64,000 bases of DNA from positions 310,001 to 374,000 of the forward strand of contig NZ_JABFDJ010000002.1 in the NCBI RefSeq assembly GCF_013403925.1, given 5' to 3'. This DNA comes from Winogradskyella wichelsiae. GTDB taxonomy: Bacteria; Bacteroidota; Bacteroidia; Flavobacteriales; Flavobacteriaceae. The notes beneath the pieces were generated by a model that made no database searches, was not told where the DNA came from, and was given only the letters and a program-made list of their open reading frames with translations. Shown here in pieces: positions 24,744 to 32,454 of the stretch. The translations under genes were made by a program, and so were the position numbers. Position 1 is the first letter of the stretch; each line of letters opens with the position of its first letter.

Positions 24744-25799
24744 TTAATCAATAGCTTTTACAACTGCTTTTGGAGCCTCCTTACGCGTACCATCAAACCC
24801 ATCTACACCTGCAACTGTAGTATATTTTAAAACGTAACGTTTTCCTGGATTAATAATCTGATATGCCGATTGACACATTAATGTTGCCTCGTGAAAACCG
24901 CAAAGAATTAGCTTTAATTTTCCTGGATACGTATTTACATCTCCAATAGCATAAATACCTGGAATGTTAGTTTGGTAATCTAATGCATTATTAACCTTAA
25001 TAGCATTTTTTTCTATTTCTAAACCCCAATTTGCAATTGGCCCTAATTTTGGTGACAAACCAAAAAGTGGAATAAAATGATCCGTTTCTAATAAAATTGG
25101 CTCTTCACCTTTTTTGGTGACTTCAACATTTTCAACTTTTCCATTTCCGTTGATTCCAGTAATTTCGGCAGGAGTAATAAGTTCAATTTTTCCAATATTT
25201 TTCAATTCCTGTACTTTTTCAACAGAATCTAAATGCCCTCTAAATTCGTTTCTTCTATGGATTAATGTAACACTTGAAGCAATATCACTTAAAAAGATAC
25301 TCCAATCTAAAGCAGAATCACCACCACCTGCAATGACAACCTTTTTATCGCGATAAAATTCTGGCTCTTTAATCATGTATTCTACTCCACAATCTTCAAA
25401 ATCACTAATATTTTCTAACAAAGGTTTTCTTGGCTCAAAACTTCCTAAACCACCAGCGATAGCAACAACAGGAGCTTTATGCTTTGTTCCTTTGTTTGTG
25501 GTTACAATAAAACTCCCGTCTTCTTGTTTTTCAATAGTTTCAGCTCTTTCTCCTAATGTAAAACCAGGTTCAAACTGCTTACATTGTTCCATTAATTTAT
25601 GCGTTAAATCACCTGCTAAAATTTCTGGATAAGCAGGAATATCATAAATTGGTTTTTTAGGGTAAAGCTCAGAACACTGCCCTCCTTGCTGAGGTAATGC
25701 ATCTATTAAATGGCAATTTAATTTTAAAAGTCCGGCTTCAAAAACGGTAAAAAGTCCGGTTGGACCAGCACCTATAATAAGTATATCTGTTGTAATCAT
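24744..25799 (-). CDS. Ferredoxin--NADP+ reductase, thioredoxin-reductase-like type
   Basis: The 351-residue flavoprotein has an N-terminal FAD site (IIGAGPTGLFTVFEAG, about 7-22) and an internal NADPH site (IAGGGDSALDWSIFL, about 158-172). The second FAD motif, YAIGDVNTYPGK, comes near residue 290. It lacks the redox CxxC of thioredoxin reductase, which marks the ferredoxin-NADP reductases of this fold. The adjacent ferredoxin is the natural partner. Confidence 0.92.
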   Translation of the reverse strand: MITTDILIIGAGPTGLFTVFEAGLLKLNCHLIDALPQQGGQCSELYPKKPIYDIPAYPEILAGDLTHKLMEQCKQFEPGFTLGERAETIEKQEDGSFIVTTNKGTKHKAPVVAIAGGLGSFEPRKPLLENISDFEDCGVEYMIKEPEFYRDKKVVIAGGGDSALDWSIFLSDIASSVTLIHRRNEFRGHLDSVEKVQELKNIGKIELITPAEITGINGNGKVENVEVTKKGEEPILLETDHFIPLFGLSPKLGPIANWGLEIEKNAIKVNNALDYQTNIPGIYAIGDVNTYPGKLKLILCGFHEATLMCQSAYQIINPGKRYVLKYTTVAGVDGFDGTRKEAPKAVVKAID

Positions 25800-25850
25800 T
25801 TCATTCCTGACAAGGCTTAATCTAAACGATAATCACCTCTTTTTTTTGTG

Positions 25851-25906
25851 TTAAAAACCTGTAAGATTTATTTACTGAAATAATATCAGCATATACCTTA
25901 CAGGTT
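25851..25906 (-). terminator. Terminator after the NifU-like gene
   Basis: AACCTGTAAG (25856-25865) and CTTACAGGTT (25897-25906) pair perfectly around a 31-base loop. On the minus strand TTT follows. It separates the NifU/Mrp genes from the reductase. Confidence 0.65.
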
Positions 25907-25978
25907 ATTTTACATTTATATCAAATTTGAAAACAAAACTACTAATGTCATTTTAATCAAAATGTGATAAATGTCACA

Positions 25979-26221
25979 TTATTTTTCTACATTAATAACT
26001 TTTTCGATTTGTGGAGCGTATTTCTTTATTGTCATTTCTACACCAGACTTTAGTGTCATTTGATTAACACTGCATGATGTACAAGCACCAACAAGTTGTA
26101 CTTTTACTAATTTACCATCTTCAATAGATAATAAGTTAATATCCCCGCCGTCACTTTGTAAAAACGGACGGATTTCTTCTAATGCTTTTTCAACATTTAC
26201 TCTAAGTTCTTCTGAGCTCAT
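25979..26221 (-). CDS. NifU-like Fe-S cluster protein
   Basis: The 80-residue protein is a single C-terminal NifU domain. The cluster motif CTSCS sits in LVGACTSCSVNQMTLK, and IRPFLQSDGGDINLL precedes it. Such proteins bind a [4Fe-4S] cluster and pass it to apoproteins. It follows the Mrp-like ATPase gene by 56 bases on the same strand; both work in cluster delivery, so an operon is likely. Confidence 0.93.
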   Translation of the reverse strand: MSSEELRVNVEKALEEIRPFLQSDGGDINLLSIEDGKLVKVQLVGACTSCSVNQMTLKSGVEMTIKKYAPQIEKVINVEK

Positions 26222-26277
26222 TTTTTTATTTTTCTTTATCCCAGTCTTATAAAAACACTGACAAAATTGTTGGATTA

Positions 26278-27414
26278 TTATTTTTTAACCGCAGTACAAC
26301 CTGCCATTGTGGTAATTTTTATTGCTTCAGTAGCTGGCAAAGCATCATTTCTATCTACAACTTGTTGCACAACACTTCTTGTAATGGCTTCAAAAGCCTC
26401 TTCAATTGGTGTTTCCGTTTGCAATGCTGCAGGTCTACCAACATCTCCAGCTTCTCTTATACTTTGTACTATAGGAATTTCTCCTAGAAATGGAACATTT
26501 AAATCTTCTGCTAAATTTTTAGCCCCTTCTTTTCCAAAGATATGATATTTGTTATCAGGAAGTTCCGCTGGAGTAAAGTAAGCCATATTTTCTATAATAC
26601 CTAAAACCGGCACGTTAATACTGTCTTGCTGAAACATTGCCACACCTTTTTTAGCATCTGCTAAGGCTACATTTTGCGGTGTACTAACGACAACTGCTCC
26701 TGTAATTGGCAGCGCTTGCATAATGCTTAAATGAATATCCCCTGTTCCTGGAGGTAAATCGATTAATAAGAAATCTAATTCTCCCCAAGCCGCATCAAAA
26801 ATCATTTGATTTAAAGCTTTAGAAGCCATTGGCCCTCTCCAAATAACAGCTTGATCTGGTTTTGTAAAAAAGCCAATAGATAATATTTTAACTCCATAAT
26901 TTTCTACGGGTTTCATTTTTGATTTACCGTCTACATTTACTGACAATGGACGTTCGTTTGCAACATCGAACATTATAGGAATTGATGGCCCATAAATATC
27001 AGCGTCTAAAACACCAACTTTAAAGCCCATTTTAGATAATGTAACCGCTAAATTTGCCGTTACAGTAGATTTACCTACACCTCCTTTACCTGATGCTACC
27101 GCTATTATATTTTGAATACCAGGAATTGCTTTTCCTTTAATTTCATTTTTAGATGCTACAGCAGGCGCTTCAACTTTTATGTTCACCTTTATTTTTGCCT
27201 TTTCATAAACTTCTTTATGAATGGTTTGCAAAATTTCTACTTCAGTCTTTTTACGAGCCTGAAGACTTGGATTCTTTATAGTAATATCTACAATGACTTC
27301 ATCTGCAAAAGTCACCACATTAGTAACAGCTCCACTATCTACCATATTTTCACCTTCTCCCGGTGCTGTTATAGTTTTTAATGCATTTAATATATCTTGT
27401 TTAACTAATTTCAT
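26278..27414 (-). CDS. Mrp/NBP35-family ATPase (Fe-S carrier type) without the usual CxxC
   Basis: The 378-residue protein has an N-terminal DUF59/MIP18-like domain (about 1-85) and a deviant-Walker P-loop ATPase domain (GKGGVGKSTVTANLAVT, about 110-126; DADIYGPSIP; LLIDLPPGTGD). Family members hold and transfer [4Fe-4S] clusters through a CxxC near ENM. Here that segment reads ENMAYFTPAELPDN, with no cysteine; the only late cysteine is in MAGCTAVKK at the C-terminus. The similar wording I recall from other Bacteroidetes suggests a lineage trait rather than damage. It is first in a unit with the NifU-like gene. Confidence 0.92.
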   Translation of the reverse strand: MKLVKQDILNALKTITAPGEGENMVDSGAVTNVVTFADEVIVDITIKNPSLQARKKTEVEILQTIHKEVYEKAKIKVNIKVEAPAVASKNEIKGKAIPGIQNIIAVASGKGGVGKSTVTANLAVTLSKMGFKVGVLDADIYGPSIPIMFDVANERPLSVNVDGKSKMKPVENYGVKILSIGFFTKPDQAVIWRGPMASKALNQMIFDAAWGELDFLLIDLPPGTGDIHLSIMQALPITGAVVVSTPQNVALADAKKGVAMFQQDSINVPVLGIIENMAYFTPAELPDNKYHIFGKEGAKNLAEDLNVPFLGEIPIVQSIREAGDVGRPAALQTETPIEEAFEAITRSVVQQVVDRNDALPATEAIKITTMAGCTAVKK

Positions 27415-27644
27415 ATGATGTTAAAATTGAAGAAGATAGAGATCACGATTGTATCTCTGATTCTTTTCTTATTAAGATTAATTCTAAGAACAAAGATACT
27501 TAGAAAATGTTAGAATGTAAACTAGATAAATTGAATTGTGCAATTGCAAGATTGGGTTTAACAATAGTTTCAAAAAGGGTATTTAAGCCTTTTAGACCAT
27601 TGATAAGAGCACTAATAAAGATGACGTCATTCAAACTCAAAGAA

Positions 27645-27977
27645 TCACTTAAGCTCTTTTGCTGGATCCCAATAAATAGCTTCTAGATGTTGAATCTGAT
27701 TTTCGATAACCACAACACCTTCATTCTCTAAAAGCTGCTGCATTAAATTAGTACCGTCAAAATGATGTTTACCAGTTAAAAGCCCTTTTCTATTTACAAC
27801 ACGGTGTGCTGGCACATCTTTGTTATGAGAAGCGTTCATAGCATAACCAACTATTCTTGCACTCTTAGCAGCACCTAAATATTTTGCTATTGCTCCGTAA
27901 CTAGTAACTTTTCCGTAAGGAATTTTACGAGTAACTTCATATACTTTTTCAAAAAAACTAAGAGTTTCCGGTTTCAT
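27645..27977 (-). CDS. Alkyltransferase-like protein (MGMT family without active cysteine)
   Basis: The 110-residue protein matches the DNA-binding domain of O6-alkylguanine transferases: IPYGKVTSYGAIAKYLG, ARIVGYAMN and VPAHRVVNRKGLL. The active-site PCHR motif is PAHR here, so alkyl transfer is not possible. Alkyltransferase-like (ATL) proteins bind O6-alkylguanine and hand the lesion to nucleotide excision repair; an Ala variant is known from Thermus. It follows trmB and the LysE-type gene on the same strand, after a 58-base gap. Confidence 0.92.
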   Translation of the reverse strand: MKPETLSFFEKVYEVTRKIPYGKVTSYGAIAKYLGAAKSARIVGYAMNASHNKDVPAHRVVNRKGLLTGKHHFDGTNLMQQLLENEGVVVIENQIQHLEAIYWDPAKELK

Positions 27978-28035
27978 TTGTTCTTATGGATTCCATTTGA
28001 AATAACCTTAATATAAATTATAGCAGATGTTACTT

Positions 28036-28665
28036 TTAAAAATCTCTTAAGATATTAAAAAGCGTTACCAAGGCTACAAGTCCCGTGATGATACCAATAC
28101 TTAAATTCATACTTTTTTGGGACGTAAATTTTCGATCTTTAATTTTATCAAAAAAGAAAATATAGAAATATAACATTACAAAAGTTCCAGTAGCAGCACC
28201 TGTAACATAAGTAAGAATACTGGTTTTTTCAAAATTCATCCAACCAAAAGACACCAAAGTGATGGTCATATAAGCTTGGTAAGGAATAGGAAAAACGTTA
28301 AGGCCAGACAATAACATACCATGTAATAACCTACCATGTTTACTCTTTCTTTCCTTCTTTTTTTTAGGCTCTCCTTCTTTTGATGCTAAAAGCAAAAAAT
28401 AAATAGTAATTAAAATAAATATTACAAAAGCAACACGTTGCAAAATCGCTACTATATCTTGATGACTAGACAAATATCTAGCAAAAATAGAAGCCATATA
28501 GGTCTGAATGTATACTATAATACAAACTCCTGTAGAAAACATAATGCCACGACTTGCTCCTTCTTTTAGGCTAATTCTAGCAGCGGTCATGTTGAGCAAT
28601 CCTGGAGGAACGACTCCTATAAGCGCCACAAAAAATCCCAGAAAAAAAATGAAAGTTATATTCAA
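28036..28665 (-). CDS. LysE-type translocator
   Basis: The 209-residue protein has about six membrane segments and opens with FIFFLGFFVALIGVVPPGLLNMTAARISLKEG, whose PPG-LN-T pattern (PPGLLNMTAA) is typical of LysE/RhtB exporters of amino acids and related compounds. A charged cytoplasmic loop with KKKKERKSKHGR separates two halves. It begins 2 bases after the trmB stop, so they are co-transcribed. The cargo is unknown. Confidence 0.82.
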   Translation of the reverse strand: MNITFIFFLGFFVALIGVVPPGLLNMTAARISLKEGASRGIMFSTGVCIIVYIQTYMASIFARYLSSHQDIVAILQRVAFVIFILITIYFLLLASKEGEPKKKKERKSKHGRLLHGMLLSGLNVFPIPYQAYMTITLVSFGWMNFEKTSILTYVTGAATGTFVMLYFYIFFFDKIKDRKFTSQKSMNLSIGIITGLVALVTLFNILRDF

Positions 28666-28667
28666 AC

Positions 28668-29342
28668 CTAGTTGATTTTGAATCTAATGTACGTAATTGC
28701 TTTATTCTTCTCTAGGTACTGATTTTCATAAAACGTTTGAATTTCGGTCACTTCTTCCGGACTTCCTTCTTGTCTATACACATCATGATTAGCATATAAT
28801 ACTTCGTGATTAGCTCCATGTAATAGCCCAAGCGTGTAACCGTGCATAAACTCACTATCTGTTTTAAGATGCATTAAACCATCTTGTTTTAAAACTTTTT
28901 TGTAACGCTCTAAAAAGTTTAAATTAGTCATTCTATGCTTAGTTCGCTTGTATTTTATTTGTGGATCTGGAAAAGTAATCCAAATTTCATCGACTTCATT
29001 TTCTTCAAAAATATATTCAACAAGCTCTATCTGCGTTCTAATAAAAGCAACATTAGGAATAGCATCTTCAATCGCTGTTTTTGCACCACGCCAAAAACGG
29101 GCGCCTTTTATATCTATACCTATGAAATTTTTATTTGGGTATCGTTTTGCTAAACCAACAGTGTATTCTCCTTTTCCACAACCTAATTCTAAGACTAAAG
29201 GATTGTTGTTTTTAAAGACCTCAGATCTCCATTTTCCTTTTAATTTATAGGTGGCATCAACTAATTCTTCTCTAGAAGGTTGATATACATTATGAAAGGT
29301 TTCGTTTTCTCTAAAGCGTTTAAGTTTATTTTTACTTCCCAC
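28668..29342 (-). CDS. trmB: tRNA (guanine46-N7)-methyltransferase
   Basis: The 224-residue enzyme has the TrmB SAM-binding motif VLELGCGKGEYTVGLAKRYP (about 49-68), IGIDIKGARFWRGAKTA, and the substrate motif ITFPDPQIKYKRTKHRM (about 142). It methylates G46 in the tRNA variable loop. It is the first gene of a unit with the LysE-type gene and perhaps the ATL gene. Confidence 0.96.
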   Translation of the reverse strand: MGSKNKLKRFRENETFHNVYQPSREELVDATYKLKGKWRSEVFKNNNPLVLELGCGKGEYTVGLAKRYPNKNFIGIDIKGARFWRGAKTAIEDAIPNVAFIRTQIELVEYIFEENEVDEIWITFPDPQIKYKRTKHRMTNLNFLERYKKVLKQDGLMHLKTDSEFMHGYTLGLLHGANHEVLYANHDVYRQEGSPEEVTEIQTFYENQYLEKNKAITYIRFKIN

Positions 29343-29403
29343 AGCTATTTTAGTTTGTCTTCAATATTAATAATTTGGTAAAATTAAGGAAACATTTTAG
29401 GTT

Positions 29404-29411
29404 TATCTTTG
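29404..29411 (+). promoter_or_regulatory. -7 element of the glycosyltransferase gene
   Basis: TATCTTTG, 34 bases before the TTG start. The nearest TTG upstream (29375-29377) is 26 bases away, slightly too far. Confidence 0.5.
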
Positions 29412-29445
29412 TTTGAATACATTGATGTGTAAAATAAAATAATAT

Positions 29446-30513
29446 TTGGAATCTATAAAGCATAAAAAACGCATTTTAGTTGCTCCATTAAATTGGGGTT
29501 TAGGCCATGCTACAAGATGTATTCCTGTTATAAACCAACTAATAGCTCATAATTTTGAACCTATTATTGCTAGTGATGGTTTTGCCTTAGAATTATTGAA
29601 AAAAGAATTCCCTAAACTAAAAACTATAGAATTACCTTCTTACAATATTACCTACGCCAAGAAAGCCAATAGTTTTAAATTAAAACTTATAAAAGATTCT
29701 CCACATCTTTTAAAAACAATAAAAAAGGAAAAAAAATTCATAGAAACTTTAGTTGAAAAAGAACAAATTGTTGGGATCATCTCTGATAATCGTTTTGGTG
29801 CAAGACATAAAACCACTCCATCAATCTTTATAACCCATCAACTGCGCGTCTTAAGCGGGAACACAACATGGCTGAGTAGTAAATTACATCAAAAAATAAT
29901 ATCTAAATTTGATGAGTGTTGGGTTCCTGATCATAGCGGCACAAACAACTTAAGTGGAAACTTAGGGCATGCAGAATCTTATAAAACGCCTGTAAAATAC
30001 TTAGGGCCTTTAACACGATTTAAGAAATTAGATTTAGATATAAAATACCAAATCCTTGTATTATTATCTGGACCAGAACCGCAACGCACCTATCTTGAAG
30101 AAAAATTATTAAAACAATTAAAGTCTTATAAAGGGGAAGTCTTATTTATTAAAGGACAGGTTGAGACAGAGCAGCAAATAACAATTGAAAACAACCTCAC
30201 AATCTGTAATTTTATGACAACTAAAGCGCTTGAAGTTGCTATAAACGAAAGTGAACTGATACTAAGCAGATCTGGTTATACTACAATTATGGATTTAGCT
30301 AAACTTGAAAAAAAAGCCTTCTTTATACCAACACCAGGTCAATTTGAGCAAATGTACTTAGCAAAAAAACTAGACTCAGAAGGTATTATTCCGTGTTGCA
30401 AACAAGATAAATTTGAAATTGAAATGTTAGATAAAGTTAAAGGTTACAGTGGTTTTGCTTCTATAGAATCTCAAGTAAATTTTAATGAACTGTTTGAGAT
30501 TTTTCGAGCGTAA
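29446..30513 (+). CDS. Glycosyltransferase, GT-B fold (GT28/MGT-like)
   Basis: The 355-residue protein begins with RILVAPLNWGLGHATRCIPV, the glycine-rich N-terminal loop of GT-B enzymes. It has a C-terminal donor-site region (LSRSGYTTIMDLAKLEKKAFFIPTPGQFEQ, key parts SRSGYTTIMDL and PTPGQFEQ) like that of UDP-sugar transferases and MurG. No signal peptide or membrane helix is seen. The start is TTG; no ATG precedes the conserved loop. Its last 32 bases overlap the 3' end of the kinase gene on the other strand. Acceptor and sugar are unknown. Confidence 0.85.
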   Translation: MESIKHKKRILVAPLNWGLGHATRCIPVINQLIAHNFEPIIASDGFALELLKKEFPKLKTIELPSYNITYAKKANSFKLKLIKDSPHLLKTIKKEKKFIETLVEKEQIVGIISDNRFGARHKTTPSIFITHQLRVLSGNTTWLSSKLHQKIISKFDECWVPDHSGTNNLSGNLGHAESYKTPVKYLGPLTRFKKLDLDIKYQILVLLSGPEPQRTYLEEKLLKQLKSYKGEVLFIKGQVETEQQITIENNLTICNFMTTKALEVAINESELILSRSGYTTIMDLAKLEKKAFFIPTPGQFEQMYLAKKLDSEGIIPCCKQDKFEIEMLDKVKGYSGFASIESQVNFNELFEIFRA

Positions 30514-31534
30514 AAGAAAACTCACTACCCACACCAAGTTCACTTTCTATATAGATTTTCTCTTCGTGTGCTTCAATAATATGCTTTACAATAGCCAACC
30601 CTAAGCCAGAACCTCCTTCTTTACGAGAACCACTTTTATCTACACGATAGAACCGCTCAAATAAACGAGGAATATTTTGTTTTGAAATCCCTTCTCCATT
30701 ATCTGTTACTCTAATGATAGCTTTATTTTTAATAAGGTTTTCTATACTAACTTCTGTAGTTCCTTTATCTCTTCCGTATTTAATAGAGTTTACAATAAGG
30801 TTTGTAAGAACTTGTTGAATACGTTCTACATCGCCATAAACCATGATAGGCTCTTTATAATCCATATCGAAAGTTAAGGTAATTTTCTTTTTTGAAGCTT
30901 TCATCTCAAAAAGATCAAATACACCCTTTATCAACTCTACAATATCAAAATCTTCTTTATTAAGACTTAGATCCCCAACTTCGAGCTTACTAATCATATC
31001 TAAATCTTTTATGATATAAATAAGACGCTCAACACCTGCGCTTGCCCTAGCTAAATACTTATCTCTAATTTTCTCATCATCTTTTGCTCCATCTAAAAGC
31101 GTAAGAATGTAGCCTTGAACAGTGAATAATGGTGTTTTAAGTTCATGAGAAACATTTCCCATGTATTCCTTTCTGTATTCTTCTCTAACTTTTAGAGTTT
31201 CAATTTCAATCTTTTTACTCCTTGCGTATTTATCAATTTCACGGGTTAAGGTTCCCATATCAGTTGTTATAGGTTGCTGTCTTAAATTAGTGGATTCTAA
31301 AAGCGTAATGTCATCGTAGATTTTCTTTACACGACGATAAATAAAATGCTCTACTCGATATTGAATAATTGAAAAACAAAGCGGAAAACAGATCAGTGGA
31401 AAAAAGATAATCTCCCAACTAAATGTATGGTAGTAATTTAAAAACGCACCCACAAGACACGTCGTAAACATCGTTACGTATAACGATGTTCTGAAAGCAA
31501 ATTTATAAGTTTTTTTTAATTTTTTTTTCTGCAT
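30482..31534 (-). CDS. PhoR-type sensor histidine kinase
   Basis: The 350-residue kinase has two N-terminal membrane segments (about 10-60) with almost no periplasmic part. Then come a HAMP-like linker, the H-box NVSHELKTPLFTVQGY (about residues 128-143), N-box QQVLTNLIVNSIKYG, G1 VTDNGEGISKQNI, F-box and G2 EGGSGLGLAIVKHI. The response regulator precedes it with a one-base overlap, so they form one pair. In Bacteroidetes such pairs are annotated PhoBR-like; no phosphate genes are nearby, so the signal is open. Confidence 0.93.
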   Translation of the reverse strand: MQKKKLKKTYKFAFRTSLYVTMFTTCLVGAFLNYYHTFSWEIIFFPLICFPLCFSIIQYRVEHFIYRRVKKIYDDITLLESTNLRQQPITTDMGTLTREIDKYARSKKIEIETLKVREEYRKEYMGNVSHELKTPLFTVQGYILTLLDGAKDDEKIRDKYLARASAGVERLIYIIKDLDMISKLEVGDLSLNKEDFDIVELIKGVFDLFEMKASKKKITLTFDMDYKEPIMVYGDVERIQQVLTNLIVNSIKYGRDKGTTEVSIENLIKNKAIIRVTDNGEGISKQNIPRLFERFYRVDKSGSRKEGGSGLGLAIVKHIIEAHEEKIYIESELGVGSEFSFTLEKSQTVH

Positions 31535-32220
31535 TAGTCCACAAACTTGTAGCCTACACCTTTTACGGTTTTAAAGGAATTATCACCAATTTTCTCACGA
31601 AGTTTCCTTATGTGTACATCAATTGTTCTACCTCCTACAACAACCTCATTTCCCCAGACTTTATCTAGTATTTCATCGCGCTTAAACACCTTACCTGGCT
31701 TGGTTGCCAGCAAAGATAATAATTCAAATTCTTTTCTAGGTAATGTAATTTCTACACCTTTGTTAGTGATTTTATACTCTTCTTTATAGATCACTAAATC
31801 ACCAATAGTTACGATAGTATCTGTTGTATTATCTACATCTTTTAAACGCCTTAATAAAGCTTTTACTTTACTCACCAAAACCTTTGGTTTTATAGGTTTT
31901 GCTATATAATCATCTGCTCCTGCATCAAAACCAGCAACCTGAGAATAATCTTCGCCTCTAGCCGTTAAAAAAGTAATTATTGTTTCACTTAAATCCGATT
32001 GCTCTCTAATACGCTCACAGGCTTCTATACCATCCATTTCTGGCATCATCACATCTAAAATAATTAAATGTGGTTTATGTTTTTTAGCTTTCTCAACAGC
32101 TTCAACACCATTTTCGCCAGTAAAAACTTGGTAACCTTCAGCAGATAAATTATAACCTACTATTTCTAAAATATCTGGTTCATCATCTACCAATAATATT
32201 TTAATATCCTTTTTTTTCAA
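31534..32220 (-). CDS. PhoB/OmpR-type response regulator
   Basis: The 228-residue regulator has a receiver domain (LLVDDEPDI; phosphoacceptor in LIILDVMMPEMDG, about residue 56; lysine in YIAKPIKPKVL) and an OmpR-type winged helix (LPRKEFELLSLLATKPGKV, then VVGGRTIDVHIRKLREKIG). It is transcribed first and overlaps the kinase by one base. A -7 element TATATTTG is at 32244-32251. Confidence 0.95.
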   Translation of the reverse strand: MKKKDIKILLVDDEPDILEIVGYNLSAEGYQVFTGENGVEAVEKAKKHKPHLIILDVMMPEMDGIEACERIREQSDLSETIITFLTARGEDYSQVAGFDAGADDYIAKPIKPKVLVSKVKALLRRLKDVDNTTDTIVTIGDLVIYKEEYKITNKGVEITLPRKEFELLSLLATKPGKVFKRDEILDKVWGNEVVVGGRTIDVHIRKLREKIGDNSFKTVKGVGYKFVD

Positions 32221-32243
32221 AATTCAAGAGCTTTTAAGTTAGG

Positions 32244-32251
32244 CAAATATA
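32244..32251 (-). promoter_or_regulatory. -7 element of the PhoB/PhoR-like pair
   Basis: TATATTTG on the minus strand, 23 bases before the response-regulator start codon. No TTG at standard spacing was found. Confidence 0.5.
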
Positions 32252-32416
32252 TAGTATAACTACATTAAGATAATAAATATACAAAATTGATAACAATTCG
32301 CTAACATTAGATTTATAAGTCATTGATGCTAAGAAGCACCTGATTTTAATGATGTTAAGTAATTGTAAAATAAGAACTAATAATTAAAAAATTAATTAGA
32401 AATAGCATTTTGTCAT

Positions 32417-32424
32417 TATATTTG
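32417..32424 (+). promoter_or_regulatory. -7 element of the T9SS substrate gene
   Basis: TATATTTG, 30 bases before the ATG at 32455. It lies inside the longer open frame that starts at 32410, which argues against that upstream start. Confidence 0.5.
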
Positions 32425-32454
32425 TTTCATAAAAACATTTATAAAATATCAATT

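Noticed and set aside
27621..27630. Palindrome ATGACGTCAT after the ATL gene
   Set aside because: A 10-base palindrome with no second copy and no clear target promoter; it can occur by chance.
30482..32220. Classification of the kinase pair as a true phosphate (Pho) system
   Set aside because: The domain order fits PhoR/PhoB, but no phosphate transport or phosphatase gene is adjacent, so only a family-level name is justified.
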